From Alloascoidea africana (lineage: Eukaryota > Ascomycota > Alloascoideomycetes > Alloascoideales > Alloascoideaceae), in the NCBI GenBank assembly GCA_030581615.1, contig JAKTTT010000010.1, forward strand, positions 124,001-188,000: 64,000 nucleotides of DNA, in the 5' to 3' direction. Each line of letters opens with the position of its first letter. Within the stretch, counting starts at the first letter, position 1. This document shows positions 34,052 to 42,928 of this stretch, piece after piece. A model generated the notes under the pieces. The model had not been told where the DNA came from. It made no database searches and saw only the letters and a program-made list of their open reading frames with translations. A program made the position numbers and the translations under genes.

Positions 34052-35230
34052 TTGTCGTGAATAGTAAACAGTACTTGAATTATCGAAATGTATATTGGTT
34101 GGTGTTGTTCCAGTTGGTTGATAAACCTTTAAAAAACCACCACAAATAAATGCTCGGCTAAATGCAATTAATTCTCTTTACAACGCCTTTCTTTCACTGA
34201 GTTTAGAAAACAGTAAAAAGATGAAATTTGAATGGTTTATAAAAAAAAAAACAGAAAAACAAGTTTTTTTTATAAAAACCAGACAAATTTGAATTCAAAG
34301 CCTGTGTAGGAGTGTGAAAAAAGTCTTTCTTTTTCGGTTTCAATGGCCGCTTGTACAGCACACACACACAAAAAAAAAAAAAAACTTTCTCAAAAGGGTT
34401 GTCAGGAGTTTGGACTAGATTCACGAGAAGAGGGGGGCAGATATTTTGGCAAACCCGAGGAATGATCTACCAACAGATATACTGCAACCGATATTTCAAA
34501 GAAACGTTCTCTTGATTTGTGTGACCACAAAAGTTGGAAAAAAGAAGGGCTGTTGGAGGATGTTTTGAAAACTATGCATTACCCGGAGAGGATGGGGAGG
34601 AGGAGAAATGCCGGGCGTAATTTACAGACCGCAGCGTAATTGTTTTAGAGCCCACCAAAAACGGGGAATAGTTTAAGATGGGTGGGCGTTTTTGTGCAAG
34701 ATTACCAGGGGGAATCTCTCATGAAAGCGGAACATAGAAACCTGGTTCATGAAATCCCCCCACGTTTTCTATTTCCCTTTTGAGATTTGCCCTTTGTGTT
34801 ATTCTTCGAGCTGTTTCTGCATGAATATGGAGCAAAGATGATTAAAGCAGAGACGTTAGAAAATAGGACCATCAAAATCAAAATCAAATGTAACCAATGA
34901 AACAGTTGAAAAGGGGAATTTTTCTATTTTATATTGTATATGCTAATTAACGAGTTCCAACACCTCTATACGTCTAAGTACAATGCTATTAGGTTGGAGA
35001 TAAATAATGAAATGCTTTTTTTTTCACCACCACTTTGCCCTTTGTGGTTTTCAGTCAATGAGGACTTTGTCACCAAATGTCGTCGTCAAAATCCATTCTT
35101 TTGGATATGGCATGGCTCCAGCGACTTTTCAGATCAGTCAAACTGGTAAAAATATGAAGCCAAATGTCTGTCACTGTCCGTTTCTTCGAATCAAACAAGA
35201 AAGATGATAGATTTAAAAAGAGTGCATTTT
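34052..35230. other. intergenic region between EIF2A and the SNG1-like gene
   Basis: About 1.2 kb containing the EIF2A promoter. A-rich tracts around 34238-34255 and 34372-34384; otherwise nothing recognised. Confidence 0.5.
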
Positions 35231-36727
35231 TCAACTCTTGCCTGGTCCACCAGCAGCGGTCTTGGCTGCAACCTTTTGTTTTCTCCATTTCGCATACAAA
35301 AGACATAAAGGAAGTAGAGCGTAATTAACCGCTATCCAGACGAAAAGAATACCCACATGCAATCCCATTTGATTTTTGACTCCAAATAGAATCGTTCGAA
35401 CAGCCTGGGATGCATTATAAATCGGTAACGCTCGGCCAATTTTGTACACTCCTGGCAGCAACTCAAATGGCGAGAAAGCTGTAGATGAGTTGATGATAAC
35501 CCACATGATCAAAAAGAACCCAACTAAAGGAGGATAAGTAGAAAATATCACAATGCTTGCATTCTCTGTTGCGCCTCCCAATGCCATCATGGTAATCCAC
35601 ATAACCATCCAATACACCACAAATCCACCATCTCCATAAGTATACGAAAAGTCGACTTGAAAGGCCAATGATACAAGTGAGTAAAACAATGACAGGAAAA
35701 AGAAGGCAAAAACTGTGATGCTGACCCTGTATACCAAGTACTCGATAAAAGGCGTTTTTCCAAGCATAATCATTTGAATGGTCGAAAAAAAATTGAATTG
35801 GAAAAAGGACACAATGATGAGGTAGATGAGTCCAACTTGGACCATACCAAAAGTTACATCACCTTTGAATGGTCTCAAGTCTACTTGAGTAATATTGACA
35901 GGATTAGAAAAGACTTGTGGAGCATTTCTCATCAAGTTCAACGCATGCTCAGCTGGGAAATTGTTGGAAACTGCCTCTAGAAAAGATTCAGATAGCTTTT
36001 CTTTCCAGGCCAATTCCATTTTGTAAACCAATGGGTTTATTGTACTGCCGAATGTTGTTTCTTGTCTTCCGGTTTCAAGAATGTACTGAACTAGATAGGA
36101 AGGCGCATAGCGGTTTGTGTCTTCGACAGCCTCCAGTATAGATCGTGTAGCGTTTTCAGCAATTACTATTATCCCCCATGCTTTCTGCTCTATAACATCA
36201 TGGTGTAGCTGATCATAGTCTCCAACAGCATAATCAGTTTTAACTTCATAACCAAGGTTGGATTTTATATTCGCCAAGCTTGAGGTATAATCGACTAATG
36301 AGGGTCCCACAATTGCATCTGTACCATTAAAGCTTTGATCCCAGTCAACAACAAACAGTTTTAGGTTGTTTATCCGGTCATTTCTCCCATAGTTACTACC
36401 CCAAAAAATAGAGAGTATTCCGAGTACACCCACTCCCATAATCAAAAGAGTTATCAGAACATTCTTGACAACCTGTTTATGAGTGGAAACCAACTCTTTT
36501 TCAAAAATGTGGTAAATATCTTTGACAAATGTAACCGCTGAATTTGATCGGCTTAATGGCACAGTGGCTCTCTCTGTGGCTCTATCCATAGCTACTGGTG
36601 TGTACGCTTGTGTATCATCATCAGTAGATACCTCTTGGGACAACTTCTCTGGATCGGCAGAAGTAGCTCTATTAGCACTCATAATGTTTTGGAGATGTAG
36701 TAAAAAATTAAATGCACTCTGAAACAT
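35231..36727 (-). CDS. SNG1-like multi-pass membrane protein (DUF3533 family)
   Basis: 498 codons from ATG at 36727; an internal ATG at 36682 (M-S-A-N-R-A-T-S) is an equally plausible start. A soluble N-terminus of about 95 residues is followed by a transmembrane segment (V-L-I-T-L-L-I-M-G-V-G-V-L-G-I-L). A lumenal/extracellular domain comes next (L-F-V-V-D-W-D-Q at its start, conserved in the family, with A-W-G-I-I-V-I), then five hydrophobic segments between about residues 295 and 480. This topology is that of yeast Sng1 and fungal DUF3533 proteins. Family knowledge: Sng1 overexpression gives nitrosoguanidine resistance and the protein affects plasma-membrane lipid asymmetry; biochemical activity is unproven. 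Confidence 0.8.
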   Translation of the reverse strand: MFQSAFNFLLHLQNIMSANRATSADPEKLSQEVSTDDDTQAYTPVAMDRATERATVPLSRSNSAVTFVKDIYHIFEKELVSTHKQVVKNVLITLLIMGVGVLGILSIFWGSNYGRNDRINNLKLFVVDWDQSFNGTDAIVGPSLVDYTSSLANIKSNLGYEVKTDYAVGDYDQLHHDVIEQKAWGIIVIAENATRSILEAVEDTNRYAPSYLVQYILETGRQETTFGSTINPLVYKMELAWKEKLSESFLEAVSNNFPAEHALNLMRNAPQVFSNPVNITQVDLRPFKGDVTFGMVQVGLIYLIIVSFFQFNFFSTIQMIMLGKTPFIEYLVYRVSITVFAFFFLSLFYSLVSLAFQVDFSYTYGDGGFVVYWMVMWITMMALGGATENASIVIFSTYPPLVGFFLIMWVIINSSTAFSPFELLPGVYKIGRALPIYNASQAVRTILFGVKNQMGLHVGILFVWIAVNYALLPLCLLYAKWRKQKVAAKTAAGGPGKS

Positions 36728-37573
36728 AGGGAATCTAGTCGGCTTTTATAATTCGGCTAGTTAACATTTGCTATGTAAAAACGTTAGTCATCAACTGCGG
36801 AGTTAAGGGCGTTAGCGTCGACATCGCAATAGCAGGCTCCGAACATATCGGAGCAACTCACTGTTTGGTTTATCCACTATAAAATTTGCCTTACACATAA
36901 TTTTGAAGCCCTTTGTTCTCTCATTCAATTTATGTCCGATAGAAGCGTGGAAGTTTTTCCATTTATGCTTTAGTAATCTAGATGGCTTCTCGACGCAATC
37001 ATTTGTCCTCCCTTCCAAGCAATCATTTGCAAGGGGTTGGTTTAGTTTAGTTAGTCTGAATAGTAAAAATTTTTCTAAGGCAATAATTGGTGAAACTAGA
37101 TCCAGTTCATCTTGCCAAAAATTAAGGAAAGTGTCAACCAAGACACTGCATTCAGGCATAATTAATTCCGAACATCAGAACTCCAGTAATCGGGAAAAGG
37201 TGATGAGTTTATGGGGAGGATAGAATAGGTTATGATGGAAGTTATCCTGATGACGCTTCAAGCAACATAAAAAAAACAACCGCATTCTGAAGCTTAGATT
37301 GAAACTCAATTAATGATAGGTACAAGTAGATAAACGCTCCCTAATGTTGACAAATGTTTTTCCGAAGATCCTAAAAGCATTTTGGTTGCTATGTAGAAAA
37401 CCTTTCCCATAAACTATTCTGGAAAAACATCAAGCACCATACAAAAACATTATTTGAGTAGATACACAATAGACCGCTTTGTATCAAAACAGAAAAGTAT
37501 TGTTTTGGACATCTGTGTTGGTGTAAATGTGTATGTGATTCAGCGAAAAAAAAGGGAAATAAAGACAAAAAAG
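36728..37573. other. intergenic region left of tRNA-Pro
   Basis: 846 bp of AT-rich sequence containing the SNG1-like promoter. Two overlapping ORFs of 106 and 115 codons on opposite strands (36812-37223) have no family resemblance and are not called. Confidence 0.45.
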
Positions 37574-37680
37574 GGGGTCATCCCGGGCTCGATCCGGGGT
37601 CACCTGCAAATTGCTAAACGAATAGCGAATGCTTCTAGTTATCACCCGAAGCAGGTATACTACCACTATACTAATGACCC
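37574..37680 (-). tRNA. tRNA-Pro (CGG) with a 36-nt intron
   Basis: Read on the minus strand: acceptor GGGTCAT pairs perfectly with ATGACCC. Anticodon stem CCTGC/GCAGG flanks TTCGGG, giving anticodon CGG, as in eukaryotic tRNA-Pro (C-TTCGGGT-G). An intron of about 36 nt follows position 37, the standard place. T stem CCCGG/CCGGG is perfect. The T loop reads ATCGAGC, so base 54 is A rather than the usual T, changing the B box slightly. The discriminator is C, as is usual for eukaryotic tRNA-Pro. A T-run terminator lies on the minus strand just past 37574. Confidence 0.88.
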
Positions 37681-38812
37681 TTTTTTTTGAAGTCTAAAAT
37701 TCTGAACTATAACAGATGATGCATTATCTAGAAATACTTTTCCTTTGTGTTTACGTCAATATTTTCTTGTTTTTTGAGTTTCATCTCAAAGCGATTCCAT
37801 TTAGCATCAATTCTATTTGTACCTAACTTGGAAACTACTTCCATTTGGTAACTTTGTCAAGTTTCTGCTTAATACACTCCATTATCTGTCAGATCTGTGG
37901 TCTATCAAAATCTAGCAACTTAATATAGATTTTCAAACAACAAAAATAAAATGTAGATATTGTGTGGTAATAGTATGGAATGGTTGGTTGAGCAAAAACA
38001 ATTTTTACTTTTTGACTTTGTAAAGCACAGTATTTGTGCCGTTAAAGATTTAACAGCATCTCTCAATAGAAGCTGCTAAGCAAGGTAAAAGGATGAATCG
38101 ATCTTTTTTCTGAGTTATGGTTGACCCAGTCATTTTTCTTGACTCGGATCAGAGTTTGGCAATTCTAGCGCTTAACAAATAATCTTTCATCCTGAATTTA
38201 CTACAAGTAGTAGCGAAATGATTCTTAGAAAATGCCCCAATTTTTTATCAATAGAATAGCTATTAAAATTTAGTGTTCTATCCTTCATCCGTACAATAGT
38301 AACTGGACCAATTTTCAAATCGATTGACAGGATTATCCAAAGAATTGTAATCATTGCTGGGAGGATAGATTTTTATTCCACTTTAACTGTGATTTTATTC
38401 TACATTTACCATTTTTGAAATAATTGTGCTTATATCCGCATTTCAACCGTTTTTTTTGGAGGATTCGTATTTGCTTGAGCGAGAATGAACGCGTTAATCA
38501 ACTGACCACAACTGTGACTCGCTACTGGAACAAGTTCCAGCAAAGTCTAATCTCTAGAAGCCAAAAAATTGCTTGTTTTCTACTGGTCTTTATTAAAAAC
38601 TGAAAACTCAGAACTTGCTTTCTTATAGGCTTTACTAGTTGGGTTGAAGCCTCGATCGGGTCACTTTTTCTCCGAAATGACAAACCGACCACCCTACACC
38701 GGGTAACATACGTGGGAGCACTTCTCAGTTGTGGCAACCAGATTCCAAACCCCAGAAGAGGCAGGCCTATTTTCTCCGTCTCCCAGCAGCTAGACAATTC
38801 AATACTGGTTAA
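37681..38812. other. intergenic region upstream of the SIP3-like gene
   Basis: 1.1 kb of AT-rich DNA, turning less AT-rich from about 38600. It presumably holds the SIP3-like promoter. No gene seen. Confidence 0.45.
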
Positions 38813-41800
38813 ATGTCTTCTGCGAAAGATTTGGCAGAGTTGATGCCTATGGACGCTCCAGATCCCATAGACAAACCCGGAAATGAAGAATCAACCAGCG
38901 TAACGAACAACATACCTATACCAGACACTCAGGATGCTGAAGCGGACTCAAGCTCAAGCTTGGAAAAGAATGAGCCATTGGGAGCAGAATCCGACGTTAC
39001 AGATGGCTCGAAAGTGGTCGGCGGAGAATCTGGTTCCAAGCACTCCGAAAGTGCTTCCGGCCATCATCGGCATAAGCGGAACAAGAGCTCAGCATCAGGA
39101 AAACCTACTGATTTGATCAGACTGATTTCTGTCTCTATTAAAGAAGCTACTCTTGACAGCCCTACCTTTAGAGCCTCTGTGAATCACTTAAATGAGCAGA
39201 TCAATCATGTTGAACTCTGGATTGAAGGATATATCAAGCTACTGAGAAAGCTACCCCACCAACTTGCTGAGATGAAACAGTTGAGTAGTGCTTTCAAAGC
39301 ACAAACTACATCACCTTTCATTAAAGAGGGAATGCTAGACCAGGACTTTACAGTGATTTCTATCCACAACTCTTTTGAAGATATGTATGGCTTTTGCGAC
39401 GACCTATTTAATGCTTTAAAGATAGAAGAATGGGAAATGATCGAACCTTTAAATACACTTGTGAAGGGCGATATTAGAAACTACAAGGAAACATATCGAG
39501 TATTTGAGAGTATTCAACTAAAATATGATCAAGCATTGGCAAAATATTCTGCACAAAGCAAAACAAAAGAGCCATCGTCACTAAGAGAAGATGCATTCCA
39601 GTTATCAGAGATTCGGAAAACATACATTACGGCTTCTTTGGATATTTGTATTGCAATTTCTCTCCTGTCTCGCACTTTAGATACCCAATGTATCACGGTT
39701 TTTACGAATTATTGGAATTTGCACACAAAACACTCAATGTTTCAAAACCGGCCAGGGTATGCCGAAAGGAAGGCAACAATGCGCAAAATTCAGGCCTGGT
39801 CGCAGGCACTCCAGGCCTCTGCAAAGTCAATAAAGAACGATATCATTGCAGCAAGAAAACAGATTGAAGAAAGTGCGATCAGCCAGCATATTCCATCTCG
39901 AAACCTCCACGATCATAACCCTGCAAACGCTACTGCTGCAAGCATGCAACTCCGACCAAACGAAGAGCCACCGTCTGAAAAGCATGGATGGCTTTTCTTG
40001 AAGACTACAGTGGGAAAACCAGCTAGACAAATCTGGGTCCGAAGATGGGCCTTTGTTAAGAACGGCATATTTGGTCTTTTGGTCTTATCTCCTTCGAAGA
40101 ATTACGTACAAGAGTCTGGGAAAATTGGCGTGCTACTTTGCAATGTGAAGCTGTCAACTGATGAGGATCGAAGATACTGTTTTGAGATTAAGACTAGTGA
40201 ATCCACTTACACCTTTCAGGCCGAGACTTTTACAGAATTGCGGTCTTGGATTATTATATTTAATGCTGAAAAGAAGCGGGCTATAGAAGCAGAGACAACT
40301 GAGAGCGCTTTCTCCAAATATCCTCCAATGGTACAAGAATTTGCATCATCTGTAAATACGAGTGTTGATGCTGAACTTTCTCAAATTTTGGAATCTGACT
40401 CGAAAAAGCTTGCAAGTGCGCAAAGATCCCAAATAGCTCTAAGATCTTTGGTCTCCCAAGGGCAACTGGCTCCTTCTGAGGGCAATTCTACTTCCGATTC
40501 TGATAACCCTTTTATTTCGCCGTTGCTAAATACCCCAACTACAACGTACATGACTAAAGCTGCTATTTTGTCGCATGCCTTTTTAACGCCCACAACTGTT
40601 CCAACGGCAATGACTGCAAACATATGGGGTAGTGTCAATTGGGGAATTTACTATTTGATCGATAAGGACAAGAAGAATCAATCTTCATCAACATACGGAA
40701 AAACTCTTGATGGCCACTTTCAAAAATGGATTGCTCCTTCCATGGATCATCCCGAAACAGTTGTTTCGCAGATCTACCCTTCTTACTACCCGCAATACTT
40801 GAAAGCTGCAGATGTTCAACTAAAAGCACTTTTTGAGACTGCGGTTGACCAAAGACCGGATGAATATGTCTTACTGGAATTTAGGTGTCTTTTGAGCCCC
40901 AATTCTAAACAGGATTTAACAGGACGTTGCTTTGTCACTATGAATAATATTTATCTCTATATTAGCTGCATGGGATTTGTGTCCCTGAAGAAAAGACCAC
41001 TTGACGATATTATTAGAGTTGAAGGACATGGAGAGAAAGATTGGGATGTGCTACAAGCCTACGACATTAATGGGTTTGTCTTGGTGACACGACTTTTCTT
41101 GGACTCGGGTAAGATTATAAGACAGCAAATGGAGTTGCTAATAAGCAATAAAGCCTCTTCTCAACCAAAGGGATTAAAAGATATGATTAAAGCTCTCGAA
41201 AACTTGGAGCAGGATGACTCCTTACCAGACGGTGGAAAATGGTACGAAAAGGAAACGGAAGTTTTAAGTACTACCGCCAAGGCGAATGCCAATTCAATCC
41301 AAGCTAAACCATTGCTTCCTGTTACATGGAGCGAGGAAAAGTTGGCGTCATCTTCTCGATCCAATGCATCGTTTCCAAAAGTTGATTTTGTTGATGTGAT
41401 GGACCAGATTACGTGTACCGCAGAATTCAATATTCCCGCCCGTGCTCTATTCCATGTCATATTTGGTGACAAGTCTCCTGTCTTCAGACGGACCTATCCC
41501 TTCATTTCAAAATCCAACTTTTCGCAGCCTCCCTGGAAATCGAATAATGGTGTACTCGAGCGGAAACTTTCATATGATGTGTACACAAAGGGAAACGCAA
41601 ATCTTAGCAAACTGGGCCATTCTGTCAACTTTCAAAAGGTTGAGGTCAGTATGCCGAACAAATGTTACATTGTTTATGAAAGACGAGCGGCCTGGCAATT
41701 GCCAATTGGTGATTCGTTTAATTTTGTAAACAGATATGTGATTACATCGGCTGATAAACTAAGATCGCGATTGACAATCTGGTCGGCTATAGAATGGAAC

Positions 41801-42781
41801 AATCCACGCTCAATTGTAAATGGAGTACTACACAAAGTGGCTTTGAAAATGGTGGAATCTGAGAACAGCAAAATGTCTGATGTAATTGCTTCCTGTACGA
41901 AAAAGTTGGGAACACATGGCAGGACACTAAAAGCTATTAGATTTTATGGACATTTGGGAGCAGTTGCGACTAATGGAGTCGCAGAAAACGGAGGCAGTGC
42001 TGCCATAGACTCTAATCAAGATTACGCAGAGAGTAAAATTGTTATTTCTCAGAGTTCTATTTTCCAGCTTGGTACAGACATGATTTACGGATTTACAGTG
42101 AGCACCTGTTCATACATTGTAATGCTAATTCTAGGTGGCTTTAAGATCTTCTTCAAGAACCTTTACATGAACAGAATTCTCATTTTCCTTCTTCTTTTAT
42201 CTTTTGGATATAACATATTTCTGTCTGGCAAAACTGTGACAACGTACTGGATTGCGAGACAAGCGAACCAACTCATGGATAGCTTATCATCATCAGATTC
42301 AGATATAATGCAACGAGCGATTTATTTGAAAGATGCACAAGACTTGATTAAACAATCAGAGCCTAATGCTTTGGGCCATTTGGATAACAGTGTCTGTTTT
42401 TCCAAATATCAAAATGAATCTTTTATACAAAATTATGGCAAACACGATCAGCAATTAGAAAAGTACTACAGTGATCCGTCCACAAAGAGTGTGTTTCAGG
42501 GGTTAAAGTCGTCCTTCAGAGAGCTTGGAATTAAACGTAATGAGCTACTCGTGAATTTACGAATTATAAACCAATTGGAGAAAGAGTTGGTTTTGATGGA
42601 ATGGAGAAATTGGCTCCTGAGTGAGGTTACTCATTGTAATTATGTGAGGAACGAGTTCCAAGAGTACCTCAACCTAAACGAAGGGGAAACAGAGCAGAAA
42701 TTCCCCAAAACTCAGGAACTGTTGGAATACTGTACAAGCTGTGAAAACGAGTATCAATATCTATTGACCAATCCTTTGTAA
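38813..42781 (+). CDS. SIP3: SIP3/LAM-type BAR-PH-VASt membrane-contact lipid transfer protein
   Basis: 1322 codons, single exon. Order: disordered N-terminus to about residue 95; helical BAR-like region about 100-350 (I-R-L-I-S-V-S-I-K-E-A-T-L-D-S-P onward); PH domain about 388-492 (H-G-W-L-F-L-K-T ... L-R-S-W-I-I-I-F); a GRAM-like segment about 675-740; VASt (StART-like) domain from about 862 (C-T-A-E-F-N-I-P-A-R-A-L-F-H-V-I-F-G-D). Two hydrophobic segments lie near 1095-1140, with a lumenal-type tail containing Cys residues. This is the architecture of yeast Sip3/Lam3 (1229) and Ysp1/Lam1. Family knowledge: ER-anchored proteins at ER-plasma membrane contacts that move sterols; SIP3 was first found as a Snf1-interacting protein. 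SIP3 versus YSP1 cannot be settled here. Confidence 0.88.
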   Translation: MSSAKDLAELMPMDAPDPIDKPGNEESTSVTNNIPIPDTQDAEADSSSSLEKNEPLGAESDVTDGSKVVGGESGSKHSESASGHHRHKRNKSSASGKPTDLIRLISVSIKEATLDSPTFRASVNHLNEQINHVELWIEGYIKLLRKLPHQLAEMKQLSSAFKAQTTSPFIKEGMLDQDFTVISIHNSFEDMYGFCDDLFNALKIEEWEMIEPLNTLVKGDIRNYKETYRVFESIQLKYDQALAKYSAQSKTKEPSSLREDAFQLSEIRKTYITASLDICIAISLLSRTLDTQCITVFTNYWNLHTKHSMFQNRPGYAERKATMRKIQAWSQALQASAKSIKNDIIAARKQIEESAISQHIPSRNLHDHNPANATAASMQLRPNEEPPSEKHGWLFLKTTVGKPARQIWVRRWAFVKNGIFGLLVLSPSKNYVQESGKIGVLLCNVKLSTDEDRRYCFEIKTSESTYTFQAETFTELRSWIIIFNAEKKRAIEAETTESAFSKYPPMVQEFASSVNTSVDAELSQILESDSKKLASAQRSQIALRSLVSQGQLAPSEGNSTSDSDNPFISPLLNTPTTTYMTKAAILSHAFLTPTTVPTAMTANIWGSVNWGIYYLIDKDKKNQSSSTYGKTLDGHFQKWIAPSMDHPETVVSQIYPSYYPQYLKAADVQLKALFETAVDQRPDEYVLLEFRCLLSPNSKQDLTGRCFVTMNNIYLYISCMGFVSLKKRPLDDIIRVEGHGEKDWDVLQAYDINGFVLVTRLFLDSGKIIRQQMELLISNKASSQPKGLKDMIKALENLEQDDSLPDGGKWYEKETEVLSTTAKANANSIQAKPLLPVTWSEEKLASSSRSNASFPKVDFVDVMDQITCTAEFNIPARALFHVIFGDKSPVFRRTYPFISKSNFSQPPWKSNNGVLERKLSYDVYTKGNANLSKLGHSVNFQKVEVSMPNKCYIVYERRAAWQLPIGDSFNFVNRYVITSADKLRSRLTIWSAIEWNNPRSIVNGVLHKVALKMVESENSKMSDVIASCTKKLGTHGRTLKAIRFYGHLGAVATNGVAENGGSAAIDSNQDYAESKIVISQSSIFQLGTDMIYGFTVSTCSYIVMLILGGFKIFFKNLYMNRILIFLLLLSFGYNIFLSGKTVTTYWIARQANQLMDSLSSSDSDIMQRAIYLKDAQDLIKQSEPNALGHLDNSVCFSKYQNESFIQNYGKHDQQLEKYYSDPSTKSVFQGLKSSFRELGIKRNELLVNLRIINQLEKELVLMEWRNWLLSEVTHCNYVRNEFQEYLNLNEGETEQKFPKTQELLEYCTSCENEYQYLLTNPL

Positions 42782-42928
42782 GGGTTCTTTCATTTATTGA
42801 GACTTTTCTAATCCATCAAAGACACTATAAAATAGTGATGCAGGAAGCTCGCTATTTCACTTTCATTCAAAATTTCAACATTCCAGCATTCATTCTTTAA
42901 TCAATCTATACGTGGACGACAGCTAATT

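Noticed and set aside
36812-37223. Overlapping 106- and 115-codon ORFs on opposite strands
   Set aside because: Cannot both be real and neither looks like a protein family.
38813-42781. Alternative genetic code (CTG as Ser or Ala)
   Set aside because: CTG codons occur at invariant leucines in RAD50, RSR1 and others, fitting the standard code.
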